A stretch of DNA of 54,640 nt from Pseudarthrobacter chlorophenolicus (GCF_000962805.1 NZ_JZTW01000025.1:1-54640); one strand, 5' to 3'; counted from the first letter of the stretch, positions 1 to 8,050 are shown. Notes: a model not told the origin generated them from the letters alone. Translations and numbers: made by a program.

Positions 1-80
1 ACTTCTACAACAACCACCGGCCCCACAGCAGCCTCGGAGGCAAACCACCCACCAGCAGGTGCAAACAACCTACTGACTGA
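1..80 (+). mobile_element. 3' tail of an IS481/IS3-type transposase (partial)
   Basis: Reading from base 3, the first 25 codons before TGA at 78-80 give a peptide containing YNNHRPHSSLGGKPPTSR. This YNxHRPHxxLGGxPPxSR block is the conserved C-terminal end of DDE integrases of the IS481/IS3 group, after the catalytic core. Only the tail is in the window; the catalytic DDE residues would lie upstream. I cannot tell whether the element is intact. A terminal inverted repeat would be expected just after the stop, around 80-100, but it cannot be confirmed with one end visible. Family recognition is fairly sure; the exact family is an inference. Confidence 0.75.
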
Positions 81-161
81 GTACAACTAGGGGGGCGGGG
101 AAGCCAACGCTCCTTTTCCCGTGCGCCAAAACCGTTGCAGCCTGCACACCGCGGTGGTTGC

Positions 162-1268
162 ATGGTGGGCATGGCAACCGCAGAGAATTTTGTCTTAGCG
201 ATCGGGACCAAGAAAGGCCTGTGGCTGGCTACCAGCCAGGACAGGCGCGAATGGTCCTTCACCGGCCCCCACTTCCTGATGGCTGAGATTCCCAGCGTCG
301 GGATCGACACCCGGGGCGGCCGCACCCGCATCATGGTGGGAGTCCGCAGCGAACACTGGGGACCCACCGTGGCCCACTCGGATGACCTGGGCGCAACCTG
401 GTCCGAACCCGAACAAGGGGCCATCAGGTTCCCGGAGGACACGGGGGCCGCCGTAGAGCGGGTCTGGCAGATCTATCCGGACGCCGAGTCCCGGCCGGGG
501 GTGGTCTGGGCCGGCGCCGAACCCATCTCGGTGTGGAAATCCACCGACGGCGGAGAGCACTTCGAACTGAACCGCGGCCTCTGGGACCATCCGCACCGCA
601 GCGACTGGGGCGCCGGCTACGGCGGTGCGGCAGCACATTCCATCGTGGTCGATCCCGCCGGGGAAACCGTCCACATCGCCATGAGCACCGGCGGCGTTTA
701 CCGGTCGCTCGACGGCGGTGCCTCCTGGGAGCCCCGCAACAAGGGAATCTCGGCGTACTTCATGCCGGATCCCAACCCCGAGTTTGGCCAGTGCGTCCAT
801 AAGATCGCGGCTGATTCCGCCGTGGAGGGCCGCCTGTACGCCCAGAACCACCACGGCGTGTACCGCACGGACGACAACGCGGACACCTGGACGTCGATCG
901 CTGACGGCCTGCCTGCGGACTTCGGGTTTGTCATGCTGACGCACCCCCGCCGGGAAGGAACTGCGTGGGTGGTTCCGCTGAAAGCCGACGGCGAACGCAT
1001 CCCGCCGGACGGGGACCTTGCAGTCCACCGGACGGACGACGCGGGAAGCTCGTGGAAGCGGCTCAGCAACGGCCTGCCCGGCAAGGAGTACAACAGTGTG
1101 CTGCGGGACGCCGCGTCGGTGGACACCGCAGAGCCGGCCGGCGTTTACTTCGGGACCCGCGGCGGGACGGTATATGCCAGCGCCGACGAGGGGGAGACGT
1201 TCTCAGAGGTGATAGCGCACCTTCCCGACGTCCTGTGTGTCCGGGCGGCAGTGGTGGCCGGTGCCTGA
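162..1268 (+). CDS. Asp-box (BNR) repeat beta-propeller protein
   Basis: About 368 residues. At least six Asp-box motifs of the SxDxGxxW/F type are spaced along the protein (SDDLGATW, STDGGEHF, SLDGGASW, TDDNADTW, TDDAGSSW, SADEGETF). This indicates a sialidase/sortilin-like beta-propeller. There is no signal peptide, so it is probably cytoplasmic. Asp-boxes are structural and do not show glycosidase activity; I see no sialidase catalytic set and do not call an enzyme. ATG at 162 or at 171 are both possible starts; a TTG at 135 is less likely. The stop overlaps the start of the next gene, a MoaD/ThiS-like protein, so the two are translationally coupled and probably act together. Confidence 0.8.
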   Translation: MVGMATAENFVLAIGTKKGLWLATSQDRREWSFTGPHFLMAEIPSVGIDTRGGRTRIMVGVRSEHWGPTVAHSDDLGATWSEPEQGAIRFPEDTGAAVERVWQIYPDAESRPGVVWAGAEPISVWKSTDGGEHFELNRGLWDHPHRSDWGAGYGGAAAHSIVVDPAGETVHIAMSTGGVYRSLDGGASWEPRNKGISAYFMPDPNPEFGQCVHKIAADSAVEGRLYAQNHHGVYRTDDNADTWTSIADGLPADFGFVMLTHPRREGTAWVVPLKADGERIPPDGDLAVHRTDDAGSSWKRLSNGLPGKEYNSVLRDAASVDTAEPAGVYFGTRGGTVYASADEGETFSEVIAHLPDVLCVRAAVVAGA

Positions 1269-1548
1269 CATTACTGTGGTGCTCCCCAGTGTCCTCCAGC
1301 CCCTGGCCGGCGGGCAGTCCGTACTGACTGCGCCCGCCGACGGGCCGGTGACTGTTGGGCAGCTCCTCGATTCGGTCACCGCCGGGTTCGCTGTGCTGGC
1401 CCGGCGGCTCCGGGATGAAACAGGTGCGCTGCGCCGCTTCGTGAATGTCTATGTGGACGGTGACGAGGTGCGGCGCCTGCAGGGGCTGGATACCGAGGTG
1501 TCCCCGGGCCAGGAGGTGCTGGTGATCCAGTCGGTGGCGGGCGGCTGA
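1261..1548 (+). CDS. MoaD/ThiS-family sulfur-carrier-like protein
   Basis: About 95 residues from GTG 1261, overlapping the upstream stop (1266-1268). The beta-grasp pattern is recognisable: an N-terminal ITVVLP strand, a central FVNVYVDGDEVRRL segment and a C-terminal VLVIQSVAGG strand. The protein ends in Gly-Gly, as expected for a carrier activated as a C-terminal adenylate/thiocarboxylate by an E1-like enzyme. No molybdopterin or thiazole genes are adjacent, so the pathway is unknown; the coupling to the propeller protein suggests a specialised carrier. Codons around 1310-1336 carry a near-perfect copy of a palindrome that recurs just after the gene (1561-1587). Confidence 0.72.
   Translation: MPDITVVLPSVLQPLAGGQSVLTAPADGPVTVGQLLDSVTAGFAVLARRLRDETGALRRFVNVYVDGDEVRRLQGLDTEVSPGQEVLVIQSVAGG
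1310..1336 (+). repeat. 27-bp palindromic repeat, copy inside coding sequence
   Basis: This stretch matches 1561-1587 at 26 of 27 positions, with G instead of T at the twelfth base. It contains the inverted arms GCAGTC and GACTGC. It is read in frame by the MoaD/ThiS-like gene. Confidence 0.7.
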
Positions 1549-1560
1549 CGGGCCGCGGCA

Positions 1561-1587
1561 GCGGGCAGTCCTTACTGACTGCGCCCG
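1561..1587 (+). repeat. 27-bp palindromic repeat, intergenic copy / possible terminator stem
   Basis: Twelve bases after the MoaD/ThiS-like stop, GGGCAGTC and GACTGC-GCCC arms flank a six-base loop. A further CGCAGTCAG at 1627-1635 pairs with CTGACTGCG inside the repeat and contains the stop of the convergent gene at 1631-1867. The stem could stop transcription from both sides. There is no U-tract, so terminator function is only inferred. Confidence 0.5.
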
Positions 1588-1605
1588 TCGCCGCGCCACC
1601 GGTGT

Positions 1606-1620
1606 GCCGCCGTCGTGCGT
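1606..1620 (+). repeat. 15-mer GCCGCCGTCGTGCGT, copy 1
   Basis: One of three exact intergenic copies of this 15-mer (also 6467-6481 and 37385-37399). All three lie downstream of minus-strand genes. See the finding on the over-represented core GCCGCCGTCGT. Confidence 0.7.
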
Positions 1621-1630
1621 GAAAACGCAG

Positions 1631-1867
1631 TCAGGCGAGGCGCCAGACCGTGCACTCGTCCGTATTGATGGCTTTGCGGAGGCCCGTGATCCGGTCCATG
1701 ATCCAGACGACGCCGATTCCTGGCGCTGTTTCCTGGACGCTGCCGCGGCGGATCACCACGTCGTCGTAGGAGGGCCCCACGGACAGCCGGGCTTCGATTT
1801 CGTCGCCGCGGTGAAGCTGGTCCAGGGTGCGGACTCTGGTTACATGGGTGGTCGCTTTCTTCAACAT
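1631..1867 (-). CDS. Small conserved-looking hypothetical protein
   Basis: 78 residues from ATG 1867, which has a strong AGGAGG five bases upstream; this decides against the longer reading from 1909. The protein is soluble, mixed charged/hydrophobic, with alternating short strands (RVRTLDQLHRGDEIEARL, GIGVVWIMD), as in a small beta-rich fold. I do not recognise a family. It converges on the MoaD/ThiS-like gene and its stop lies inside a CGCAGTCAG element that pairs with the palindrome at 1561-1587. The good ribosome site supports a real gene. Confidence 0.6.
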   Translation of the reverse strand: MLKKATTHVTRVRTLDQLHRGDEIEARLSVGPSYDDVVIRRGSVQETAPGIGVVWIMDRITGLRKAINTDECTVWRLA

Positions 1868-2017
1868 CGGGGCCTCCTGGCTGGAGCTGGTGCCGGCTCT
1901 TGCCTGCATTCACCAGTGTGGGCCGCGAATGTTGCGTGCCCGTTTCCCCGCGGTTAGCTGCCGGTTAGTTCTTGGCGCCGGGCCTGTAAATGTCGGGGCC
2001 GCGCCTATGGTGGTGCC

Positions 2018-2422
2018 ATGGAGATTCTGCAGGGGATCTGGGCCGTGGTGCTGGGAGCGGCATCGCTGGCACCCGTGGCTACGTTCGGCGTCGTGCTTGT
2101 TGCCTACCTGGCGTACCGGCAGCGGGACCGGGCGGACCGGCGTGACCAGTGGTGGACGCGGGCGCAATGGGCCATTGACGCAGCATTGGACGGAAGCGAC
2201 CCGCAGCGCCGGCTTGCCGGCCTGAAGGTGCTGGTCCAGCTCATCGGCAGCGACTTGGCGACCTCCGAGGACGCAGATCTGATGAGCGCACTGGCCGTGG
2301 AGATTCGCGAGCAGGAGGGCAGCGGGAGGCGCGGTGCCGCCGTGCCGCCGCCGATCCACGGGCTGATCGTGGCTGAGGCGGAGCGGCTGGCCAGGGCCGC
2401 AGAGGCCAAGGGACGTCCCTAG
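2018..2422 (+). CDS. Small single-pass membrane protein, unknown function
   Basis: 134 residues. An N-terminal hydrophobic segment (about residues 8-32) ends in a YRQRDRADRRDQ positive stretch, which predicts an N-out, C-in anchor. The remainder is a soluble alpha-helical region resembling SdpI-free or phage-type anchored proteins of unknown role. It contains LKVLVQLIGSDLATSEDADLM and a basic linker. It is divergent from the small gene at 1631-1867, with 150 bases between them. It is convergent with the aminotransferase downstream, 11 bases apart. Function not recognised. Confidence 0.6.
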   Translation: MEILQGIWAVVLGAASLAPVATFGVVLVAYLAYRQRDRADRRDQWWTRAQWAIDAALDGSDPQRRLAGLKVLVQLIGSDLATSEDADLMSALAVEIREQEGSGRRGAAVPPPIHGLIVAEAERLARAAEAKGRP

Positions 2423-2433
2423 TCCCCCAGCCC

Positions 2434-3660
2434 TTACGCCGCTTCGCGGTTGCGGTAGCTCGCCAGGAACGTCGAGATTCGGCGGACCGCTTCCTCGATG
2501 TCCAGGACGGACGGGAGGATCACAAACCGGAAATGGTCCGGCGTGGGCCAGTTGAAGGCCGTGCCGTGCGACACCAGGATCTTCTGGTCCTTGAGCAGGT
2601 CAATGACGAACTGTTCGTCGCTGGCGATCGGGTACAGCTCCGGGTCCAGGCGGGGGAACAGGTACATGGCCCCGGCCGCGGGAACACAGGTGATGCCCGG
2701 GATGGCGGTCAGGAGTTTGTAGGCGAGGTCGCGCTGTTCGCGGAGCCGCCCGCCCGGCCGCACCAGGGCTTCGATGCTCTGGTAGCCGCCCAGGCAGGTC
2801 TGGATGGCGTGCTGCGCGGGGACGTTGGGGCACAGGCGCAGGGATGCGAGCAGTTCCAAGCCTTCCCGGTAGGCGGCGGTCGCCGCGAGGGGTCCGGTGA
2901 CGGCCACCCAGCCGGCCCGGTAGCCGGGCATCCGGTAGGCCTTGGACAGGCCACTGAACGTCAGGCAGCAGACGTCCTCGGCCACGGCGGCGGTGTGGAT
3001 GTGCACAGCATCCCCGTAAAGGACTTTCTCGTAGATCTCGTCGGAGAACAGGACCAGATTGTGCTTTCGGGCCAGGTCGGCGAACTGCTCCAGGATGCGG
3101 CGCGGGTAGACGGCGCCCGTGGGGTTGTTCGGGTTGATGATCACGATGCCCTTGGTGCGGCTGGTGATCCTTGCCTCGACGTCGGCCATGTTGGGCCACC
3201 AGTTATCGGCCTCGTCGCAGAGGTAGTGGACCGGCGTGCCACCGGTCAGCGTCACGGCGGCGGTCCACAGCGGGTAGTCCGGCGCCGGCACCAGTATCTC
3301 GTCGCCGTTCTCCATGAACGCCTGCAGACACATGGAAATCAGCTCGCTGACGCCGTTGCCGATGAAGATGTCCTCCACGCCGATGTTCATCAGGCCGCGT
3401 GTTTGGTAATACTGCGAAATCGCTGTCCGGGCGGAGAAGATCCCCTTCGAATCGCTGTACCCCTGGGCGCCGCGCAGGTGGTGGATCATGTCCACCACCA
3501 CGGACTCGGGAGTCTCCAGGCCGAACGGGGCGGTGTCACCCAGGTTCATCTTCAGGATCCGGTGGCCCTCGGCCTCCATGTTCTTGGCTGCCTGGAGGAT
3601 GGGTCCGCGGAGTTCGTACCGGACGTTCTGGAGTTTGCTGGAGTGTTGCATGGCGCGCAT
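2434..3660 (-). CDS. alaA: PLP-dependent aminotransferase, AlaA type
   Basis: 408 residues, close to the E. coli AlaA length (about 405), and collinear with it. Shared blocks are SSKLQNVRYELRGP, GYSDSKGIFSAR, IGNGVSELISMCLQAF, VPAPDYPLWTAAV, INPNNPTGAVYP, the Schiff-base region FSGLSKAYRMPGYRAGW, PAQHAIQTCLGGYQS and GTAFNWP near the end. This is a class I aspartate-aminotransferase-fold enzyme that makes alanine from pyruvate and glutamate; substrate assignment is by homology. ATG 3660 and ATG 3651 are both in frame; 3660 aligns better with family length. Neither has a good ribosome site. It follows a GNAT gene by 11 bases and is likely co-transcribed with it. Confidence 0.88.
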   Translation of the reverse strand: MRAMQHSSKLQNVRYELRGPILQAAKNMEAEGHRILKMNLGDTAPFGLETPESVVVDMIHHLRGAQGYSDSKGIFSARTAISQYYQTRGLMNIGVEDIFIGNGVSELISMCLQAFMENGDEILVPAPDYPLWTAAVTLTGGTPVHYLCDEADNWWPNMADVEARITSRTKGIVIINPNNPTGAVYPRRILEQFADLARKHNLVLFSDEIYEKVLYGDAVHIHTAAVAEDVCCLTFSGLSKAYRMPGYRAGWVAVTGPLAATAAYREGLELLASLRLCPNVPAQHAIQTCLGGYQSIEALVRPGGRLREQRDLAYKLLTAIPGITCVPAAGAMYLFPRLDPELYPIASDEQFVIDLLKDQKILVSHGTAFNWPTPDHFRFVILPSVLDIEEAVRRISTFLASYRNREAA

Positions 3661-3671
3661 GGTTGATTTTT

Positions 3672-4181
3672 TCACAAAGCACGACGACGGGTGGCCGGTT
3701 CCGGCGCGGGTCCCCGCCCGGGCCGGTGCGCCCGCAGGAGAAGTCCCAGGCCGCCGTCGAACGTGGTGGTGTGGAACCGCGGTCCGCGGGCCACTTCGGC
3801 GAAACCCCACGCGCTGTGCAGGGTGATTGACGCGGTGTTCCCGGTGTTGACCACGTACCAGGCATCCGGCGTCCGGGCCCAAATCCAGTGCAGGCGCGCC
3901 GAGGTGAGGGCGGCACCCACGCCCCGGCGGCGCTGGGAGGGTAGGACGGTTACGCCGCCCAGGTAGTGGCCGGCAGGTGCGGGGCCGTCCGGATAGGCCC
4001 AGTAGTGGGTCTTGCCCCAGCCCAGCACCTCGCCTCCGGATTCCGCGACCAGGACGAGCCGGGTCGGGTCGGCCAGCGCAGCTGCCAGGGCCTCCGCCGC
4101 CGAAGGATTCCGGCCGCTTTGCCGGTCTATGTGGAGGATTCCGGGCAAGTCCCCCTCTTCCGCCGGACGCACCGTAGCCAT
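3672..4181 (-). CDS. GNAT-family N-acetyltransferase
   Basis: 169 residues. Motif A, the pyrophosphate-binding loop for acetyl-CoA, is clear: VTVLPSQRRRGVGAALT. It is preceded by the usual beta4 strand and followed by an NTGNTASITLHSAWGF block typical of the GNAT C-terminal strand-helix. The substrate is unknown. The C-terminus is Pro/Arg-rich and probably disordered. First gene of a two-gene unit with the AlaA-type aminotransferase, and divergent from the AEC permease (148-base gap). Confidence 0.85.
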   Translation of the reverse strand: MATVRPAEEGDLPGILHIDRQSGRNPSAAEALAAALADPTRLVLVAESGGEVLGWGKTHYWAYPDGPAPAGHYLGGVTVLPSQRRRGVGAALTSARLHWIWARTPDAWYVVNTGNTASITLHSAWGFAEVARGPRFHTTTFDGGLGLLLRAHRPGRGPAPEPATRRRAL

Positions 4182-4329
4182 CGCTCATGTCTACCCTTCC
4201 GTGCCTGTCCGTGTCGAGGAGATGGGGTGGCGGATGCAGGACGGAAACTACTTGACCGATAAGTTGGGTACTTGTAATACCGCTGGAACTGCACGGGGCA
4301 GGAACGCGGACCGGAAAGGAAGTACCCCT

Positions 4330-5253
4330 ATGGGCGGCGTGCTGGTGGGGCTGGCGGTGATCGGCGTCGTGATTGCTGTGGGATATGTGGCCGCGCGGTG
4401 CGGACTGGGCGATGAACACACGGTCTCCGCACTGACCAAAATTGCCTTCTTTATCACCAACCCGGTGCTTCTCTTCACCGTGGTGCTGGAATCCGACATC
4501 TCGGTGGTGTTCTCCGCGTACGTCCCGCTGGCCCTCATCACGGCCACCGTCACTGCCCTGCTCTACGTCACGGCCAGCCGGATCTGGTTCCGCCGTCCCA
4601 TGGCGGACACCGCCGTGGGAGCCATGGCCAGCTCCTATGTCAACGCCAACAACATCGGCATTCCCATCACGCTCTACGCCCTGGGCGACGCCACTCCGGT
4701 GGCCCCGGTGCTGCTGGTCCAGCTGCTCCTGCTGGCGCCCCTGGTCCTGACGGTCCTGGACCTTTCGGCAGCGGGCAGGTTTTCGCCGCGGCTCATGCTC
4801 ACGCAGCCGTTCCGGAACCCGATGATCATCGCCACCCTCCTCGGAGCCGTCCTGGCAGCCTTCCACGTCAAACTTCCCGAACCAGTCCTTGCACCGTTGA
4901 CGCTTCTGGGCGGAGCAGCGGTTCCGGTGGTGTTGCTGGCCTTCGGAATGTCCCTGCGCGGCACGCGGATGCTCCGCAGCGGCGGGCACACGGCCGAAAT
5001 CCTCACTGCCACCGCGCTAAAGTCCGCTGTCATGCCCGGGGTGGCTTACGTCGTCGGCCGTTTCCTCTTCAACCTGGAGACGCACATGCTCCTGGGCGTG
5101 GTGCTCATGGCGGCCCTGCCTCCCGCCCAGAACGTTTTCCTCTTCGCCAGCAGGTACGGCCGCGGCATTGCGGTGGCGCGGGAGACCATCCTCATTTCGA
5201 CGGCGGCAGCTGCCCCCGTGCTGGTGCTGATCGTCTGGCTCCTGGCAGGCTGA
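4330..5253 (+). CDS. AEC (auxin efflux carrier) family permease
   Basis: 307 residues from ATG 4330, with AAAGGAAG about seven bases upstream. Roughly ten hydrophobic segments occur in two halves. Family marks include KIAFFITNPVLLF in helix 2, ASSYVNANNIGIP in helix 4, and PPAQNVFLFASRYG near the C-terminus. Members export or import small organic acids such as malate and malonate; the substrate cannot be read from sequence. Transport is in the plasma membrane. No catabolic neighbour points to a substrate. Confidence 0.85.
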   Translation: MGGVLVGLAVIGVVIAVGYVAARCGLGDEHTVSALTKIAFFITNPVLLFTVVLESDISVVFSAYVPLALITATVTALLYVTASRIWFRRPMADTAVGAMASSYVNANNIGIPITLYALGDATPVAPVLLVQLLLLAPLVLTVLDLSAAGRFSPRLMLTQPFRNPMIIATLLGAVLAAFHVKLPEPVLAPLTLLGGAAVPVVLLAFGMSLRGTRMLRSGGHTAEILTATALKSAVMPGVAYVVGRFLFNLETHMLLGVVLMAALPPAQNVFLFASRYGRGIAVARETILISTAAAAPVLVLIVWLLAG

Positions 5254-5336
5254 GCTTGGCTCCATCCGGCAGGGCCGGGCCGCGCCGCACGTCCCGGGGG
5301 TACCGTCCGCAGCACCTGCCGGGCAAGAATGGGCAC

Positions 5337-6425
5337 ATGGAACTTCCCGTGATGCCGCCCGTGCCGCCCATGCTCGCCAAATCCGTCAGCGGCATCGACG
5401 GCATCCCCAAGGGCAGCGACCTCAGCTACGAACCCAAATGGGACGGCTTCCGGTCCATCATTTTCCGCGACGGCGATGACCTGGAGATCGGCAGCCGCAA
5501 CGAGAAGCCGATGACCCGCTACTTCCCCGAACTGGTGGCCGCGTTGAAGGAAAACCTTCCGGAGCGCTGCGTGGTGGACGGCGAGATCATCCTGATCGGT
5601 GCCTCCGGTGACCGTCTCGATTTCGACACCCTCCAGCAGCGCATCCATCCCGCCGCCAGCCGGGTGAAACTCCTGTCCGAGCAGACCCCGGCCTCGTTCG
5701 TGGCCTTTGACCTGCTGGCCCTGGGTGATGACGACTACACCGGCAGGCCTTTCGCCGAACGCAGGGCGGCCCTGGAAAAGACGCTCGCCGCCAGCAAGGC
5801 CCCGGTCCACCTCACCGCCGCCACCACGGACAAGGACACGGCAGGCCAGTGGTTCGAGCAGTTTGAAGGTGCCGGGCTGGACGGCCTGGTGGCCAAGCGC
5901 CTCGACGGGACCTACGAGCCGGACAAGCGGACCATGTTCAAGATCAAGCACGAGCGGACCGCCGATTGCGTGGTGGCCGGCTACCGCCTGCACAAGAGCG
6001 GGCCGGACGTCATCGGGTCGCTGCTCCTGGGCCTGTACAAGGACGACGGCGGCCTGGCCAGCGTGGGCGTCATCGGTGCCTTCCCCATGAAGCGCCGGCA
6101 GGAGCTCTTCCAGGAGCTGCAGCCGCTGGTGACCGATTTCGACAACCACCCGTGGGCCTGGGCGAAGCAGGAGGACGGGGAACGGACGCCCCGCAACGCC
6201 GAGGGCAGCCGCTGGAGTGCCGGCAAGGACCTGTCCTTCGTGCCGCTCCGGCCTGAGCTGGTGGTGGAGGTCCGCTACGACCACATGGAGGGGGAGCGGT
6301 TCCGCCACACCGCCCAGTTCAACAGGTGGCGGCCGGACCGGGACCCGGAATCCTGCACCTACGCCCAGCTGGAGGAACCGGTGAACTTCGACCTCGCCTC
6401 CGTGCTGGACACCGGCAAGGCGTAA
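5337..6425 (+). CDS. ligC: ATP-dependent DNA ligase, LigC type
   Basis: 362 residues, matching the size of stand-alone actinobacterial LigC enzymes. Motif I is EPKWDGFR, where the Lys accepts AMP. Downstream are RFDxxT-like LDFDTLQQR, VVDGEIIL, the GLDGLVAKRLDGTYEP motif IV region and the KIKHERTADCVVAGYR motif V. The C-terminal OB-fold includes LRPELVVEVRYDHMEGERFRHTAQFNRWRPD. It seals nicks with ATP and is accessory to NAD-dependent LigA. No Ku, primase or polymerase-domain gene is adjacent, unlike end-joining clusters. ATG 5337 is chosen because homology starts there; earlier in-frame codons give a basic extension. Confidence 0.87.
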   Translation: MELPVMPPVPPMLAKSVSGIDGIPKGSDLSYEPKWDGFRSIIFRDGDDLEIGSRNEKPMTRYFPELVAALKENLPERCVVDGEIILIGASGDRLDFDTLQQRIHPAASRVKLLSEQTPASFVAFDLLALGDDDYTGRPFAERRAALEKTLAASKAPVHLTAATTDKDTAGQWFEQFEGAGLDGLVAKRLDGTYEPDKRTMFKIKHERTADCVVAGYRLHKSGPDVIGSLLLGLYKDDGGLASVGVIGAFPMKRRQELFQELQPLVTDFDNHPWAWAKQEDGERTPRNAEGSRWSAGKDLSFVPLRPELVVEVRYDHMEGERFRHTAQFNRWRPDRDPESCTYAQLEEPVNFDLASVLDTGKA

Positions 6426-6466
6426 CCCCGCAGAACCCGGGCCGGCAGCCGGGCACCTGGGCCCGG

Positions 6467-6481
6467 GCCGCCGTCGTGCGT
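6467..6481 (+). repeat. 15-mer GCCGCCGTCGTGCGT, copy 2
   Basis: Exact copy of the 15-mer seen at 1606-1620 and 37385-37399. It lies between convergent genes and overlaps the outer inverted repeat at 6479-6495. Confidence 0.7.
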
Positions 6482-6594
6482 TCCTTCCCGGTTACCGGCG
6501 CCCACGCGCTGCCGGCGGCATGAAAAAGCCCGCCACCTCCTGGCTTTTGCGGGAGGTGGCGGGCCTGTGCCCGGTCAGTAACCGGGAAGGAACG
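6479..6594. repeat. Long nested inverted repeat between convergent genes
   Basis: An exact 17-bp inverted repeat (CGTTCCTTCCCGGTTAC at 6479-6495, complement at 6578-6594) encloses 82 bases that contain a second perfect 13-bp stem-loop at 6528-6564. Together they form a nested cruciform-like structure between the ligase and transporter genes. Confidence 0.8.
6522..6564 (-). terminator. Intrinsic terminator of the MHS transporter gene
   Basis: On the minus strand a perfect 13-bp GC-rich stem (arms 6552-6564 and 6528-6540, 11-base loop) is followed directly by TTTTTC. It lies 45 bases after the transporter stop. This is a textbook rho-independent terminator. In the plus direction the stem lacks a T-run. 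Confidence 0.85.
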
Positions 6595-6608
6595 TACGCT
6601 CGGGACGG

Positions 6609-7928
6609 CTACTTGAGGCCGAGCTGCTTGGTGGGGATCTTGTAGGACTCCTTCGCCGTCAGCGCCGAGATGGCGGCGATGCCGGCGATGACGGCCGTGA
6701 AGATGCTGATCTGCACCCAGCCGCCGGGCTTGATGCCACCCATCGCGGCCACGATTGCCGGAGCGAAGCCTGCCATCAGGAAGCCCAACTGGGTGCCGAT
6801 GGCCAGGCCGGAGAAGCGGACCTTGGTGCTGAACATTTCGGCGTAGAAGGACGGCCAGACGGCGTTGGCGGCGGCGTAACCGCAGGAGAACATGCCGATC
6901 GCGGCCAGGAACATCAGGGGTACGCTGCCGGATTCGAGGCTCAGCAGGAACAGCGGGGTGAGAACCGCGCTGGACAGGGCGCCGTAGATGTAGACGGGCT
7001 TGCGGCCGATCTTGTCCGCCAGCATGCCGAACAGCGGCTGGGTGCCCAGGGCCACCAGGTTGGCGCCCACCACGAGCCACAGCGTGGTGGTGCCGTCCAC
7101 GCCGGCAACGGTCTTGGCGTAGCTGATGGCCAGGGTGCCGAACACGGTGGACACGGCGGCGATGAACGCGCAGCAGATCACGCGGAGGACGTCGCGCCAG
7201 TGGCCCTTGAGCAGGTCCGCAACGGGGAGCTTGGAGATCTGGGCGGACTTCTGGGCTTCCTCGAAGGCGGGCGGTTCGTGCAGGGTGCGGCGGATGAAGA
7301 ACGCCACAATGACCACTACGGCGCTGAGCCAGAACGGGATGCGCCAGCCGATGCCGAACTTGATCTCATCCGGGAGGGCGAGCACGGGGATGAACACCAG
7401 GGCCGCCAGGATCTGGCCGCCCTGCGTGCCCGTCAGGGTCCAGGAGGTAAAGAACGATCGGCGGTTGTCCGGGGCGTGCTCGAGGGTCATGGAGGAGGCG
7501 CCGGCCTGCTCGCCCGCTGCGGAGAGGCCCTGGCAGAGGCGGGCCAGCACCAGCAGTGCGGGAGCCCACCAGCCCACGGTGTTGAAGTCAGGCAGGCAGC
7601 CGATGAGGAAGGTGGAGGCGCCCATCAGGATGAGCGTAAACATGAGGACCTTCCGCCGGCCCACCCGGTCGCCGAAGTGGCCCAAGATGACGGCGCCCAC
7701 GGGACGTGCCACGTACGCGAAGCCGAAGGTGGCGAAGGACATGATGGCGGCGTTCGCGTCCGCGCTGGGGAAGAAGACCGTGGGGAAGATCAGTGCAGCA
7801 GCCGAACCGAAGATGAAGAAGTCGTAGTATTCGACCGCGCTGCCCAGGAAGCTGGCGAGTGCCGCTTTCTTGGGGGTTCCGGCATGCGTGGCGGTCCCCG
7901 CTCCGGCGGAAGGAAGTGTCTGGCTCAT
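6609..7928 (-). CDS. MHS-family MFS transporter, probable shikimate/quinate/protocatechuate uptake
   Basis: 439 residues and about 12 membrane segments. Metabolite:H+ symporter marks are present: FLGSAVEYYDFFIFGSAAAL in helix 1, YVARPVGAVILGHFGDRVGRRK across the 2-3 loop, LARLCQGLSAAGEQAGA and the second-half loop MLADKIGRKPVYIYGA. The closest named types are ShiA-like shikimate and aromatic-acid permeases. AAAGGA six bases upstream supports ATG 7928. It is divergent from an IclR regulator that heads the shikimate/protocatechuate gene run, so uptake of shikimate or quinate is the best guess. An intrinsic terminator follows it. The substrate is inferred from context. Confidence 0.85.
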   Translation of the reverse strand: MSQTLPSAGAGTATHAGTPKKAALASFLGSAVEYYDFFIFGSAAALIFPTVFFPSADANAAIMSFATFGFAYVARPVGAVILGHFGDRVGRRKVLMFTLILMGASTFLIGCLPDFNTVGWWAPALLVLARLCQGLSAAGEQAGASSMTLEHAPDNRRSFFTSWTLTGTQGGQILAALVFIPVLALPDEIKFGIGWRIPFWLSAVVVIVAFFIRRTLHEPPAFEEAQKSAQISKLPVADLLKGHWRDVLRVICCAFIAAVSTVFGTLAISYAKTVAGVDGTTTLWLVVGANLVALGTQPLFGMLADKIGRKPVYIYGALSSAVLTPLFLLSLESGSVPLMFLAAIGMFSCGYAAANAVWPSFYAEMFSTKVRFSGLAIGTQLGFLMAGFAPAIVAAMGGIKPGGWVQISIFTAVIAGIAAISALTAKESYKIPTKQLGLK

Positions 7929-8050
7929 GGAGTTCCTTTGTGTGACGACATTGTCGCGGATGATTCAGGAGTCGCAGCCGCCGCGGCCTGGGTGCGGGCG
8001 GGGCGCGATGCGGCCGGAGTCCTCTCAAGACCCGAGCGAGTAGCCACATG

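Noticed and set aside
2434..4989. A single 851-codon minus-strand reading frame that would fuse an aminotransferase to a long upstream extension
   Set aside because: Homology to AlaA starts only at about 3650. The upstream part is a different frame of the GNAT and AEC genes with low-complexity GC-driven composition.
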